The translations under genes were made by a program, and so were the position numbers. Positions 19,923 to 30,696 of a stretch of DNA of 64,000 nucleotides are shown here, in pieces (position 1 is the stretch's first letter; every line of letters begins with the position of its first letter). This DNA comes from Lineus longissimus (taxonomy: Eukaryota > Nemertea > Pilidiophora > Heteronemertea > Lineidae). The notes under the pieces were generated by a model. That model was not told the origin of the DNA. It saw nothing but the letters and a program-made list of their open reading frames with translations, and ran no database searches. The stretch covers positions 16,687,292 through 16,751,291 of the forward strand of contig NC_088312.1 in the NCBI RefSeq assembly GCF_910592395.1, read 5' to 3'.

Positions 19923-20067
19923 CCTGGGAAAATAAGTCCCTGGAAGTTGTGGGCACTGTTAATTAGGGCACTTATTAGCACACTAATTACCTTAACTATC
20001 AAGGATAACCTCCACAAACATCATTCTAACTCTCAAGTTCAAGGTTTTTGACCCATCTTTTCCTCAA

Positions 20068-20087
20068 CTCAAGGTCATGACCTTGAG
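20068..20087. promoter_or_regulatory. Perfect palindrome CTCAAGGTCATGACCTTGAG
   Basis: This 20-bp perfect palindrome is made of two TCAAGGTCA sequences in inverted orientation overlapping at the centre. The sequence matches the extended AGGTCA half-site of orphan nuclear receptors. It lies within the right subterminal region of the Polinton; regulatory use is inferred only. Confidence 0.5.
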
Positions 20088-20131
20088 AACAAAAGGACCT
20101 CATTAAATATGCAATTAGGGCGCTAATTTGC

Positions 20132-20176
20132 ATGCTAAATAGGTCCATTGAATCGCTAGGTACCTGCTATACTACT
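20132..20176 (-). repeat. Polinton right terminal inverted repeat
   Basis: Inverted partner of 1539-1583 with two mismatches in 45 bases, ending ...ATACTACT. The following six bases, CATTTC, repeat the left flank. Confidence 0.93.
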
Positions 20177-20182
20177 CATTTC
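20177..20182. repeat. Polinton target-site duplication, right copy
   Basis: CATTTC, identical to 1533-1538. Removing the element and one copy restores an open helicase frame of Helitron A. Confidence 0.93.
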
Positions 20183-22025
20183 CTGTGCCGCATAATAACT
20201 TCACGTTGTTCAGTGTTCAGCGTTCTCATACTTTGACAGTATTCATCAAATGTCATCAGAGTCTTGTTTGCTTCAGAAGTAAATCTAGCATTCAGTTCAC
20301 CATACACAGTATCATCTTTTCTGGACGTTCCACTCTGTAGGTCAACATTCTTACTTCGGCTATACCAGCATCTTGTTCAATACTTTCACCTTCAGCATTA
20401 TCCTTTGCTTCTTGAGCCTCTACAGTTGGTGCAATTTTATCCCATGCATGTTGTGGTACTTCATTGTTTTCCAAGTTATTGATAATTTCATCAGTGTCAT
20501 CTAGGTCACGTGTATACCTTCTTTGATTTTCTGATATTACTTCAATGACCTCGAGAAAATGATCTCCGTATGTTTCATGTTCTCCTTTGAAGGATTGTTC
20601 ATTTCGCCACGGCCAATATAACATGAGCATATGTCTGAACCTTTCTTCACCTTCTTTTGGCTTGAAAAATCTGACAATTGCTTCTTTCTTTCTTTTGTAC
20701 ATGCGACCTAGTCCGCCTTTTAGAGTAATCCTTGGGCATTGATTTCTTGGTTCTTCAGTCTCTATGAGGTCCATGTCATGATCATTTTCATTGTTATCGT
20801 CATGTTTTTTCCTTGTATCTACAACATAGTTTGCTACAAATTCTGCTAAACAGGTGCCCTCTAGTGTATCTGGTCTCAAAGCATATCTTTCGATCATGCT
20901 TGTACAAAACAGATCCTCTCTATCATCAGCCATTTCTTCAACAATTGCTGAGGGTTTCACCATTGAAACGCGTTTATCTTTTGGATTGGTATTTATGAAC
21001 TGATGAGATCTTGTTGACATCTTAAGTGGTAATGACAGGAGTCTGTACGCTGCTTCTTGTGCGCTCACTTCTCTGCTGTTCAAGAACTTTGATCCAACTT
21101 TGTCTAGTTGCTGCCTTAGTTCACTGGTTTGGTTCTCTTTAGCAACATTTCTTAACAGATCACTCATAACTTTTTCACTTTTCATCATGTAACTGCATAT
21201 GTACATAATGCATGCATATGGATCAAGTATGAACTGGAGGTCTATGTTTGCTTGCCAGGTGCTAAGAATGTTATAATTGTAACAGTTGATCCATCTGGCA
21301 TTGGCATCTCTTTTCAGGACTATGTTTGTACCAGAAAATGAAACTTTTAATGCTTCCATGTAGAGTTCTTCTGTGAGTCCAGCTTTCTCTAGTACTTCAG
21401 TGACGGATGTATCATTGTCTAGGTCAGCATCGTTGAGAACATCAAAAACTTTTGCCAATAGTTTAATGACTTGTTCATTATCAATATTGTCATCAATGTC
21501 AGGTTTCCTTGCTACAACTGTACACGGAGAAACTGGTCTTGGAAAATGAAACCTGCAGCCACCATTTCTTTTGCATGTTCTTGAATGTCTGTGACTTTGG
21601 TATTTTTTAGACAAATCATTCATTTCACAAGTCTGATATTGATCTATGAACTGTATGATTTCCTCATCTGTATTTGAGTCTAGTCTAGGTGCGTTCTCTA
21701 CCCACAGGATGCAGTGAGCATGAGGTGATCCTCTTGCTTGAAATTCTATTCTGTAGAAGAAGTCCTGAATCTTTCCAATAGGATTTGCTGCACTGCAGAC
21801 AAACTCTTTGTAGAATGATTGAACTCTGTAGTTAAACATTCTAGCAGCTGTAACTGGATTTGTCCTCAGCCAAAGAGATTTTTCTTCCCATGGCATGTCA
21901 TGAATGTCATCGTCAGTGAAACGTTTGCCATACTGTCTTCCTATAGTCTGGATGATTTCTGGCCAGTTAAGGTCATTTGCTGACATAGTGAGAAACCAAG
22001 TAGGAATACCTAGTTGACGTACCAT
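20183..22025 (-). pseudogene. Helitron A Rep nuclease and start of helicase
   Basis: Helitron_like_N/Rep part of the RepHel transposase. The frame from 22025 begins within the Rep domain (MVRQLGIPTWFLTMSANDL). It contains the two-histidine HUH motif in GSPHAHCILWV (near 21715), which coordinates the metal for strand nicking, and a probable catalytic tyrosine region IMYICSYMMKS (near 21195). The conceptual frame stops at 20292. Shifting by one base near 20310 opens a frame (DDTVYGELNARF, then LNTEQREVIMRHRKWC) that runs into the helicase across the Polinton site. The shift lies next to a TTTT run, so it may be real decay or a sequencing error. Confidence 0.85.
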
Positions 22026-22030
22026 TGCTA

Positions 22031-25000
22031 TTACCTCATGCAGTGTTCTTTTCCAATAGGCAGGTGTTCCTCTACATTCTTAAGAAATTTGAATGCAACG
22101 TCTTTTCGAACTAGTGTTCTGATATTTTCTGCATTTTTCAACATTCCTGCAGTTATTTTCTTGCCATCATGCAGGGCACTTCCTAGTTGTTTTAAAGCTA
22201 TGTTGGCTTCCTTTTTAACCTGTTCTGCTTCAACCACATACTGAGATGCCAATAGGTATTCAACATCCTTTGCAAATCGGCCATCATGATGCAAAAGCCT
22301 TTGATTAAAATACTTCCTTGTAGTCAGTCTGATATTTCGTTTAGTTGAGAATGTATTTTTGGCATCAGGATATTTGTCTGGGTTGGCAAGTTCTTCAAAA
22401 TGTTCATCAGTCAAAAAGGCTATTGGCTTTTGATTTTCACCTGGTGCGACAGAGATTATCTTATCAAGGTCGTCACTTGTTTCAACCTGAAGACAGGTAT
22501 CCAAAGGTAAACCACACCTGTTGGCACTTTCCTCAAATGCCATTCTGTCATCTTCCTCTTCCTGTAATTTTTCACTGTTCAAGGTCTGATTGACACTTTG
22601 TTCATCATCATCACTTTCTCTGGTTGCAAATAATGCTACATAGTGCATTTGGTCAATGAGACCAAGTGTAATGTTAGGTAACTGTTCGTTCATTTGTGAA
22701 CCTTGTGGTCGAATTATGGTGAAATTGTTGGGATTAAGAGTAGCCAATATTCTAATTTCTATGTACATCATGTCACTCAGTGCTTGCACTGACACATTAT
22801 CTGCCCATGCATTTTCATTTTCAAGTCTATCAATATATCTATACCACATTTGTTCTTGTCTGTCAACTGGGTCTGGAATATGGGCAATAGCCAAATCAGT
22901 ATCTCTTGCAGGCCCAGCATCGTCTATATTATCTCTCATGGTTGTTGGATCAGCTATAAATTCTTGGTACCTGGTACTGTCAGTGCTTCTCATAAAATTC
23001 ACAAGATGTTGTCGTAGCTCATCTGGTGATGTAACCTGTAGACCTGCTTCTCTCATTGTCAAACTAACCGCAGAAAAAAAACAATTGCCATTTCCTGGTA
23101 CATTCTGGACCCTGAAATTATTTTCTGCTGCCACTGTAGCAATATTCTGCGGCACAGGTAAATGGGAAATTTGAATTTGAATTTGGCGTTCTTCCACTTG
23201 TTCTATAGGTATGGAAGTATGTGCTAATTGCTCTGTATTTGATTCATCAGTCTGTACTTCTTTCACGTTGCCATTAGATTTATCAATGATGAGAGCTTTC
23301 CATAGTTCATTGTCTTCCTTTTTCCAGTGTTTTTCCCAGTCAATATTCACATTAATATCTTTATACAGAGGATTATTTTCCTTCAACCACACAAGTGCTT
23401 GCATAACCGTCTGAGGCCTAACATAGTCATACAGATAATGACCTTTGTAGACAAGTTTCCTTTTCAATTTCATTGGAATTATATTGACCTGATTTGGTAA
23501 TCTGGGCAGAACTGTACATACAGGTTGCAGTGAAGTTGGTACATTAACAGCTGCACCTTGTATTGCTCTTTGCTTTCCACTTGGTAAGGCTACCATCTTC
23601 ATGAATAATATTCGTTGACTAATTAATCTTCTTTCAAGGGGTTTTAAGTCTGCCAACACCTCTGGTGTATCAGCTAGTTGTAGGTTATTTATATTGGCTT
23701 GAGCAGGAATATGGCCATCTTTGAGTCTTCTGTCACATGTTTTACAAATAAAAATACCTTCTTCAGTCTTACAAAGGTTCTCGTCATCAAACATGATTTC
23801 AGCTTGCTCAGGACTTTTGTCTTGAATCTTAGAGTATTTCTCTATTTTGAACAAATAAACTGCTGATCGGAACATCAACCGATAACAAACTGTGCATGGG
23901 TAGGATGGTCTATCTTTGAGTTTTTTAATGAATTTTGCTGTAGCTTCTTTGCAAGTATTTGTCTGAGATTTCTTAACAGAGTATGATGTTTTTCGGTCCG
24001 ACAGACGAGCACTTCTTTTCTCTGAACCTTCTTGTTTTCTTGCTAGAACTTTGCACTTTCTGTCTCTTAATTGTCGCATTTTAGTAATTTGAGGTGTTTC
24101 TGATTCTCTTGCTGTTGCCCTGCATTGTCTATCTTTAGACTGACGTACTTTAGTCCGATTTGCAGTTTCTGACTGTCTGGCAGCAACTGTAGTTTGTCTG
24201 TTTTTAGACCGACGTAATTTTGTCTCATCAGGATTTTCTGACTGTCTGGCAGCAACTGTAGTTTGTCTGTTTTTAGACCGACGTAATTTCGTCTCATTAG
24301 GTGTTTCTGACTGTCTGGCAGCAACTGTAGTTTGTTTGTTTTTAGACCGACGTAATTCTGTCTCATCAGGAGTTTCTGACTGTCTGGCTGCAGCTTTACA
24401 TCGTCTGTCTTTTGTCAGACGTAATTTTGTCTCATCAGGCCTTTCTGACTGTCTGGCAGCAGCTGTAGTTTGTTTGTTTTTAGACCAACGTAATTCTGTC
24501 TCATCAGGAGTTTCTGACTGTCTGGCTGCAGCTTTACATCGTCTGTCTTTTGTCAGACGTAATTTTGTCTCATCAGGCCTTTCTGACTGTCTGGCAGCAG
24601 CTGTAGTCTGTTTGTTTTTAGACCCACGTAATTCTGTCTCATCAGGAGTTTCTGACTGTCTGGCTACAGCTTTACATCGTCTGTCTTTTGTCAGACATAA
24701 TTTTGTCTCATCAGGCCTTTCTGACTGTCTGGCAGCAGCTGTAGTTTGTTTGTTTTTAGACCAACGTAATTCTGTCTCATCAGGAGTTTCTGACTGTCTG
24801 GCTGCAGCTTTACATCGTCTGTCTTTTGTCAGACGTAATTTTGTCTCATCAGGCCTTTCTGACTGTCTGACAGCAGCTGTAGTTTGTTTGTTTTTAGACC
24901 GACGTAATTCTGTCTCATCAGGAGTTTCTGACTGTCTGGCTGCAGCTTTACATCGTCTGTCTTTTGTCAGACGTAATTTTGTCTCATCAGGCCTTTCTGA

Positions 25001-26407
25001 CTGTCTGGCAGCAGCTGTAGTTTGTTTGTTTTTAGACCGACGTAATTCTGTCTCATCAGGAGTTTCTGACTGTCTGGCTGCAGCTTTACATCGTCTGTCT
25101 TTTGTCAGACGTAATTTTGTCTCATCAGGCGTTTCTGACTGTCTGGCAGCAGCTGTAGTTTGTCTGTTTTTAGACTGACGTAATTTTGTCTCATCAGGAG
25201 TTTCTGACTGTCTGGCTGCAGCTTTACATCGTCTGTCTTTTGTCAGACGTAATTTTGTCTCATCAGGCCTTTCTGACTGTCTGGCAGCAGCTGTAGTTTG
25301 TTTGTTTTTAGACTGACGTAATTCTGTCTCATCAGGAGTTTCTGACTGTCTGGCTGCAGCTTTACATCGTCTGTCTTTTGTCAGACGTAATTTTGTCTCA
25401 TCAGGCCTTTCTGACTGTCTGGCAGCAGCTGTAGTTTGTTTGTTTTTAGACCGACGTAATTCTATCTCATCAGGAGTTTCTGACTGTCTGGCTGCAGCTT
25501 TACATCGTCTGTCTTTTGTCAGACGTAATTTTGTCTCATCAGGCGTTTCTGACTGTCTGGCTGCAGCTGTAGTTTGTCTGTTTTTAGACTGACGTAATTT
25601 TGTCTCATCAGGCGTTTCTGACTCTCTGGTAGTTGCTGTAGTTTGTCTGTTTTTAGACTGACGTAATTTTGTCTCGTCAGGAGTTTCTGACTGTCTGGTA
25701 GCTGCTGTTGTTTGTCTGTTTTTAGAGTGACGTAATTTTGTCTCATCAGGAGTTTCTGACTGTCTAGCAGCAGCTTTACGTTGTCTGTCTTTAGACTGAC
25801 GTAACCGTCTCTGCTCAGCGGTCTCTGTTGCACGCCCTTCTGCCTTACGTGCTGCTTCTTTTGTTCTTGCAACTTTAACAGGACCTGAATGTGTATTAGT
25901 GTCTACACCTGAATAAGGATTTTTTCGTTTTCTTTGCTTTGTTTCAGCAGGTACATGTAATTCAGAAGTTTCACGCTTAAGAACTTTTTTTTCTGGTTCT
26001 GTCTGACAGTTGTTTCTGAGTTCTGTCTGACGTTTGTTTCTGATCATAGGTCTGAAGTTTATTTCACTTATTTCGCTATTGTCAAGTTTTACATACGAAG
26101 ATGGCATCAATGTTTGTTTTACGTCCGTAGATGGCCTCGATGTTTGTTTTACGTCCGTAGACGGCCTCGATGTTTGTTTTACGTCCGTAGACGGCCTCAA
26201 TGTTTGTTTTACGTCCGTAGACGGCCTCAATGTTTGTTTTACGTCCGCAGACGGCCTCAATGTTTGTTTTACGTCCGTAGACGACCTCAATGTTTGTTTT
26301 ACGTCCGTAGATAACCTCAATGTTTGTTTTACGTCCATAGACGGCCTCAATGTTCGTTTTACGTCTGTAGACGGCATCGATATAGGTTTGTCGTCAAAAG
26401 ACGACAT
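22031..26407 (-). CDS. Helitron A N-terminal polyprotein: repeats, DUF6570-like, OTU, Rep start (1458 aa)
   Basis: N-terminal part of the Helentron protein, ATG at 26407. Residues ~5-110 are ten-residue repeats of the type TDVKQTLRPS. Residues ~200-780 are about 24 copies of a basic 23-residue repeat (RQSETPDETKLR...). Residues ~835-1000 form a cysteine-paired DUF6570-like region (CTVCYRLMF, CKTCDRRLK, ERRLISQRILFMKM). Residues ~1095-1215 are an OTU-type cysteine protease with GNGNCFFSAV carrying the catalytic Cys (the usual preceding Asp is Asn) and MHYVALF the His. The last ~80 residues begin Rep. The frame ends in a stop at 22031 because one base is missing near 22080; the continuation (RGTPAYW...) is in the neighbouring frame. 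Confidence 0.8.
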   Translation of the reverse strand: MSSFDDKPISMPSTDVKRTLRPSMDVKQTLRLSTDVKQTLRSSTDVKQTLRPSADVKQTLRPSTDVKQTLRPSTDVKQTSRPSTDVKQTSRPSTDVKQTLMPSSYVKLDNSEISEINFRPMIRNKRQTELRNNCQTEPEKKVLKRETSELHVPAETKQRKRKNPYSGVDTNTHSGPVKVARTKEAARKAEGRATETAEQRRLRQSKDRQRKAAARQSETPDETKLRHSKNRQTTAATRQSETPDETKLRQSKNRQTTATTRESETPDETKLRQSKNRQTTAAARQSETPDETKLRLTKDRRCKAAARQSETPDEIELRRSKNKQTTAAARQSERPDETKLRLTKDRRCKAAARQSETPDETELRQSKNKQTTAAARQSERPDETKLRLTKDRRCKAAARQSETPDETKLRQSKNRQTTAAARQSETPDETKLRLTKDRRCKAAARQSETPDETELRRSKNKQTTAAARQSERPDETKLRLTKDRRCKAAARQSETPDETELRRSKNKQTTAAVRQSERPDETKLRLTKDRRCKAAARQSETPDETELRWSKNKQTTAAARQSERPDETKLCLTKDRRCKAVARQSETPDETELRGSKNKQTTAAARQSERPDETKLRLTKDRRCKAAARQSETPDETELRWSKNKQTTAAARQSERPDETKLRLTKDRRCKAAARQSETPDETELRRSKNKQTTVAARQSETPNETKLRRSKNRQTTVAARQSENPDETKLRRSKNRQTTVAARQSETANRTKVRQSKDRQCRATARESETPQITKMRQLRDRKCKVLARKQEGSEKRSARLSDRKTSYSVKKSQTNTCKEATAKFIKKLKDRPSYPCTVCYRLMFRSAVYLFKIEKYSKIQDKSPEQAEIMFDDENLCKTEEGIFICKTCDRRLKDGHIPAQANINNLQLADTPEVLADLKPLERRLISQRILFMKMVALPSGKQRAIQGAAVNVPTSLQPVCTVLPRLPNQVNIIPMKLKRKLVYKGHYLYDYVRPQTVMQALVWLKENNPLYKDINVNIDWEKHWKKEDNELWKALIIDKSNGNVKEVQTDESNTEQLAHTSIPIEQVEERQIQIQISHLPVPQNIATVAAENNFRVQNVPGNGNCFFSAVSLTMREAGLQVTSPDELRQHLVNFMRSTDSTRYQEFIADPTTMRDNIDDAGPARDTDLAIAHIPDPVDRQEQMWYRYIDRLENENAWADNVSVQALSDMMYIEIRILATLNPNNFTIIRPQGSQMNEQLPNITLGLIDQMHYVALFATRESDDDEQSVNQTLNSEKLQEEEDDRMAFEESANRCGLPLDTCLQVETSDDLDKIISVAPGENQKPIAFLTDEHFEELANPDKYPDAKNTFSTKRNIRLTTRKYFNQRLLHHDGRFAKDVEYLLASQYVVEAEQVKKEANIALKQLGSALHDGKKITAGMLKNAENIRTLVRKDVAFKFLKNVEEHLPIGKEHCMR
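24130..25800 (-). repeat. 69-bp coding tandem repeat with 138-bp higher order
   Basis: About 24 tandem copies of a 69-bp unit encode alternating 23-residue variants (ETPDETELRRSKNKQTTAAARQS and a KLRLTKDRRCKAA form). The variants alternate, giving a 138-bp higher-order period. The repeat keeps the frame because its length is divisible by three. It also opens long false frames on the opposite strand. Confidence 0.9.
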
Positions 26408-26410
26408 CAG
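26110..26410 (-). repeat. 30-bp coding tandem repeat
   Basis: About ten copies of a 30-bp unit (TGTTTGTTTTACGTCCGTAG plus ten bases) encode the TDVKQTLRPS repeats at the N-terminus of the Helitron A protein. Copies are nearly identical in the middle and diverged at both ends. Confidence 0.9.
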
Positions 26411-29400
26411 TGTTTGTTTTATGCAAGCTAAATCTGCTCACGAGTAATCTAACCAGCATAAAAGCTGATTCAGGTATAAGGTATATTCCAATTGCCTGCT
26501 ACTTATACACAGACACCAGTACAGGTTTCACATTATCTAACTGCCCTATTACCTTTCTGAATGCCATTCATGTGCACTGGGAACAAAGGCGACTCTGAAT
26601 CAGCTGATGATCTACAATTCATCTTTACATAATTATATAGAGCACATCGTTTGACACACCTTAGCATTAATGAGTCACATAATATTGAGTCTTATTGTCC
26701 TGACACGCCCCGGCATATTGGGTAACACATAACTCGGTTCTAAAAGGCAACAGTCCAGCGAATGATTAACTCACGCAAGCCACACTTCCCGCATCGAATA
26801 AATCAGTAAAAGACATGGTCCCCATTCAGACAATGCGAAATTGACGATGCCAGGCCAGCCAAGCCAAGCCTGGCAAAGATCAATGTGTTATTCAATGCCA
26901 TCGGAACTCTGCCGGCCATTGGTGCACCGAACACAATGGGAATCGGCCAGTCATGGTGCTCAAGGTGGACCATGCATATCCTACAGTTACCTTTTAGAAC
27001 CGAACCTACGGTATTTTGTATTATAACGCTATAAACATAAAACAGATAGTGTCCTTGCAAAGGCTCATGGCACAGTCAGTCATTCAATTAACAGTGCCTC
27101 TTAACAAAGGCCTACATCAATATTACTTCATTATTAATTCTGTACAATATTATACAATGTGCACAGCCAATTGTTACCATGTACTGGACTGCCTGATGTA
27201 TAAAACTGAATATTTTGAAAGACTCCTTTGAAAGTGTGAATACCTTGAAAGTGGTACCTATTATTAAAGCAACTAGCATAAACTTGTGGCGAGCACATAG
27301 CTGTTTTCTGGGGTGGTGTATGGTGTCCCAACTAAACGCTAAAATCGCCAGCGCGCCTGCGTTGTGCACATGCGCCGTGCACCCTGTGTGATTTACCGAA
27401 TCATAACCCTGCCAGCAATTTTCTGTGGTCCAGCAGTGGCCTCCAGGTGGTCCACCCAAAGTTGATGCTTAGGAATGCGTTGTAAGGCCGATTCCCCTTT
27501 CTTAATGTGAATGGAGTGAAACTGACGCAGTATCGGTTGTATAGGGCCTATGATGTGATGAGCATTTTCAACCAAACACAACCCTCAGAATATTGGGTTG
27601 TCAGACAAATGCAGACTAGCAGACTTGCAGACTGCAGACTGCAGACCATGCAGACTAAGCTTTTATGAAATGTACAATATTCATGATAGCCAACGGTACG
27701 CTGAAAATCATGTTCAAACGTCGTTTTTCAAAACAATAAGGTGTGTTTTGGAGGGGGACCCGGCAGTAGGGAGCCCCAAGACCCTTCATACCCTTTGTTT
27801 GGTGTTGCTACATGTACGTCTGCACACGCCTTTCACTTCTGTAAAAAACATGGTCCACCTTTGTTGTGGGCCCTGATTAAACATGAAAGGGGAACAGGAT
27901 CAAACACATTCTGAGATTGGATGTATATGCATAGTATGTTAACAACCCCCCTCCCCCGCCCCGCCGTCAGCGGAGGAAATCGACTAGGGGTCTAGTCTCA
28001 GGTCCACGCCAGAAAACTTTAGACTGGTGATATTCAGCGAGCCGCTCTCTATGTAATGTATTGGCATTATGTTGGACGGCGAGCCGCTCTCTGCACAAAT
28101 ACTCTTCGGGAGGACTGCACGAGCTGGCTGTCTATGCAGTTGTCAAAATGAACCTTGCTCAGTGAGCCCGTAATGAATATTCATGAGTATTAATTACGAC
28201 AGTTGCAGCGTATTAATTACGACAGTTGGACTCCGAACCCGCCATAATGTTTCTTGTAACAGCTGGCATGCGCAGATTGACCGTAGGGGTTAGCGGCACG
28301 CCGTCCAGACATGAAAAACTTGAACAAACGGCTTTTGCACGACGAGCCGTTATTTACACAGATTCACCTAATTTACATAATTTAGGCTGTGATACTTTGT
28401 TCAGTTGGTCGGGTATAGGACTTGGCAGTCGCTTTCCATTTAAATAGTTTGTTTAATTTTGTAGTTGATTAGTAGAAAAAGGGTTTATCACGCACATTGG
28501 GCAATTTTGCTGGAAATGACCACTCAAAATCAATGACTGCAAATTGGAACTGAAGGCAATTAGGCCGCCATTTCATGAATATTTAAATAATGGCTCTCCG
28601 AGAAAGGTAAAAATGGAAGGACTGCAGAGAGAGCCCGGCTCGCTCTATCAGTACGGGAAAGCACCTAAAATTCATAACGTATCCTTAATTTGCACCGTTT
28701 CCAATTTTGACGACGGTGCAAGCGCCATCTAGTCAGTGAATACATTTCCCTCAGTTGCTGAGTCAAATTCTCATATCATGTAGGGGGAGCCCATTATGAA
28801 TATTTATTACTTCCACAGTGAAGCTAAGATAATGAGCTACGATATTTAGCCACGCCTTCGAGGCTTGCACTGTATACATTTGTACAGAAGACAGGAATTT
28901 CAGACGCAGTGTGACGTAGTGGTCGGAAAATCCCTTATGCGCACGTGGTGTATAATTGCCGCATTAAAATATTGATTTTGAATGAAAGATAGGTTTCGGG
29001 GGGACAATTTAAGCACTAAGATTTTTATATCTGTCGCTGGATTATTGAGAAAAAAGCGTCAGAAACTGCAGGTACAGTTGTGCGCCAAAACCCTTCCTAA
29101 GTACCCATTCATTGCTCCATACGTTCCAATTATATTGCTAAATGATCAGCGACTCTCCCTTCTACTAATTTCTCCTTGAAGACAAAGGTTAATCTCATGT
29201 TCAGCATCTCTGTAAGCCAGAGACTAAGGATTTCGTTTTATTTTGATCTGGTAGCATGGAGTATCGAAAATATGCTACGCTCTCGTCATTCTGTGACGTC
29301 ATCATACACATTTCTTGTAAAGCACCTCCAAAACATGTTCAAATATCACAAGAAATACACTCAAAAATAGCAACAGTTTTATGTTTCAAGGTGATCAGAT

Positions 29401-30515
29401 CTTGACCTCAAACCTTCAAAGTCACTGCATAATCTAAACTGCCACCTATCATAGGCATAGGTTAGGGCTCCACAACTCAACCCCTTCGACAGACCGAGAT
29501 AGGAGAGGATGCCTGCTTCATAACTTTCGACCTTGCCCTTGACGTTTGACCTTCAAAGCATCACAGAAGATATAGATTGGCATGTTGTTCCCGTGTCATA
29601 GACTAAACAGTTGAAATATCAGTGGTTTCATTGGCAGGTGATTTGACCTTGACCTTGACCTCTGACCTTCAAGGTCATTGCATAACCTGAATGGGCAACC
29701 TCAATAACCTGGGCATAGGTGAAGGTTCCATGACTCTACTCCTCCCACAGACCGAGATAGTTCAAATTATCAAAATTGATATATGAAAATCTCATGATAT
29801 CTTAATGATCCAAATGCCTGACACTGTACATTTTCATGTCATTTAACTCTTTGGTAACTACACATTACCTAGACTTGGTTGCACATTGCTAACTTACTCA
29901 GATGTCAAGATATCTCAAAATATCAAATTCGATATATCAATATCACCATGACCCTGATAACTGAGATTGAATTTGATGCACTCATTGAAATCAGGCACAT
30001 CAATAACCTAGGGTAGACCTTGTTTCCAAACTTCTAACTTGAATAGGGACAGAGGTATTCGCATCTGAAAAGTGTGACAGACAAAATCTCACATCTCAAA
30101 ATGTCAATTTCACCATGATCCCCGTGTCGTAAGTTGACAATGATGGGCTCATTAGATTGCTAGTGTCCACAAACCTAGGGGTAGGAACTGTTTCTAGACC
30201 TCTAACCCTCATTTTAACTGAGCTGTGACAGTCATAAGACTGGACAGACACACATACACACAGACACACACACACACAGACACACACACACACAGACACA
30301 CACACACACAGACACACACACACACAGACAGACACCATGACCAAACACAATATGGTTCCTGTTCTGAAAGAACCAGGAACCATAATAATTTTGATTGTTA
30401 GCAAATATGGCAACAGTGTAACCACATGTCAGCAGTAAGCAACCAATGTATTCTGAGGACAATGACTTCAATAATGTCAAATTCAAGGGATATAATGCTC
30501 CTTGTTCTATGCTTT
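26408..30515. other. Intergenic stretch without a supported gene
   Basis: Only short chance frames. Noted items are an 11-bp inverted repeat AGCTGATTCAG at 26463-26473/26595-26605 just upstream of the Helitron A start (a possible 5' terminal feature); a GCAGACT-type short repeat at 27607-27655; a 23-bp duplication containing TATTAATTACGACAGTTG at about 28188-28230; and scattered TTGACCTTGACC-type repeat remnants from 29390 to 30200. No RNA gene was recognised. Confidence 0.5.
30240..30335. repeat. (CA)n/(CAGACA)n microsatellite
   Basis: CA dinucleotide runs separated by CAGACA interruptions. The cysteine/valine-rich frames across it on the minus strand are artefacts. Confidence 0.95.
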
Positions 30516-30696
30516 CTATGTCTGGGGTCTCCACCAATGTGCAGCCATTGGAGAACTGAACTCTGTGATCATTGAGCAGGAGAAAACATTGATGTCAATG
30601 GCAAGGGGCAATTCAGTGTAAAGCATGTAATCATGAACATGAGGTGAAGTTTGATACAAGGAATCACCAAGTGTCAAAATTCTGTCAAGATCTTGC

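Larger units (their letters stand above)
18880..20131. other. Polinton right subterminal region, mostly noncoding
   Basis: About 1.2 kb with only short frames. It contains the possible 70-aa gene at 19710-19922 and a minus-strand frame at 19485-19673 (62 residues, ATG start) that I cannot support further. It also has a perfect 20-bp palindrome at 20068-20087. The last 200 bases are rich in TGACCTTGA motifs like those at the left end. Confidence 0.5.
1539..20176 (-). mobile_element. Complete Polinton/Maverick (adintovirus-like), 18.6 kb
   Basis: The element is bounded by 45-bp terminal inverted repeats beginning AGTAGTATAG, with a 6-bp target duplication. It encodes the full Polinton set on one strand: protein-primed DNA polymerase B, RVE integrase with chromodomain, A32/FtsK-type packaging ATPase, adenain-like cysteine protease, double jelly-roll major capsid protein and single jelly-roll penton, with small basic and membrane proteins. 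No stop or frameshift was seen in any recognised core gene. Length and gene content match the 15-20 kb animal Polintons. Whether it is still mobile or makes particles cannot be judged from sequence. Confidence 0.95.
1..26610 (-). mobile_element. Helentron-type Helitron A, split by a Polinton
   Basis: Large minus-strand Helitron. From about 26.4 kb it encodes basic repeats, a DUF6570-like cysteine-rich region, an OTU domain, the Helitron Rep (HUH) nuclease and a PIF1 helicase. At base 1 the frame is entering what looks like a C-terminal endonuclease domain (an NIRSYKKHLPDLL-like start), which is the Helentron arrangement. The Polinton at 1539-20176 interrupts it. Two further one-base frameshifts are visible, near 22.08 kb and 20.31 kb. 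The termini are not defined: the 3' end is outside the window and the 5' end lies somewhere upstream of 26407. Family assignment is from motif recognition only. Confidence 0.85.

Noticed and set aside
24336-25178. 280-residue plus-strand repetitive frame
   Set aside because: It is the antisense shadow of the 69-bp coding repeat of Helitron A.
26110-26410. Regular 30-bp repeats resembling a CRISPR array
   Set aside because: Units are contiguous without unique spacers and encode an in-frame protein repeat; the genome is eukaryotic.
30096-30537. Cys/Val-rich frames around 30.2-30.3 kb
   Set aside because: Produced by the CA microsatellite.
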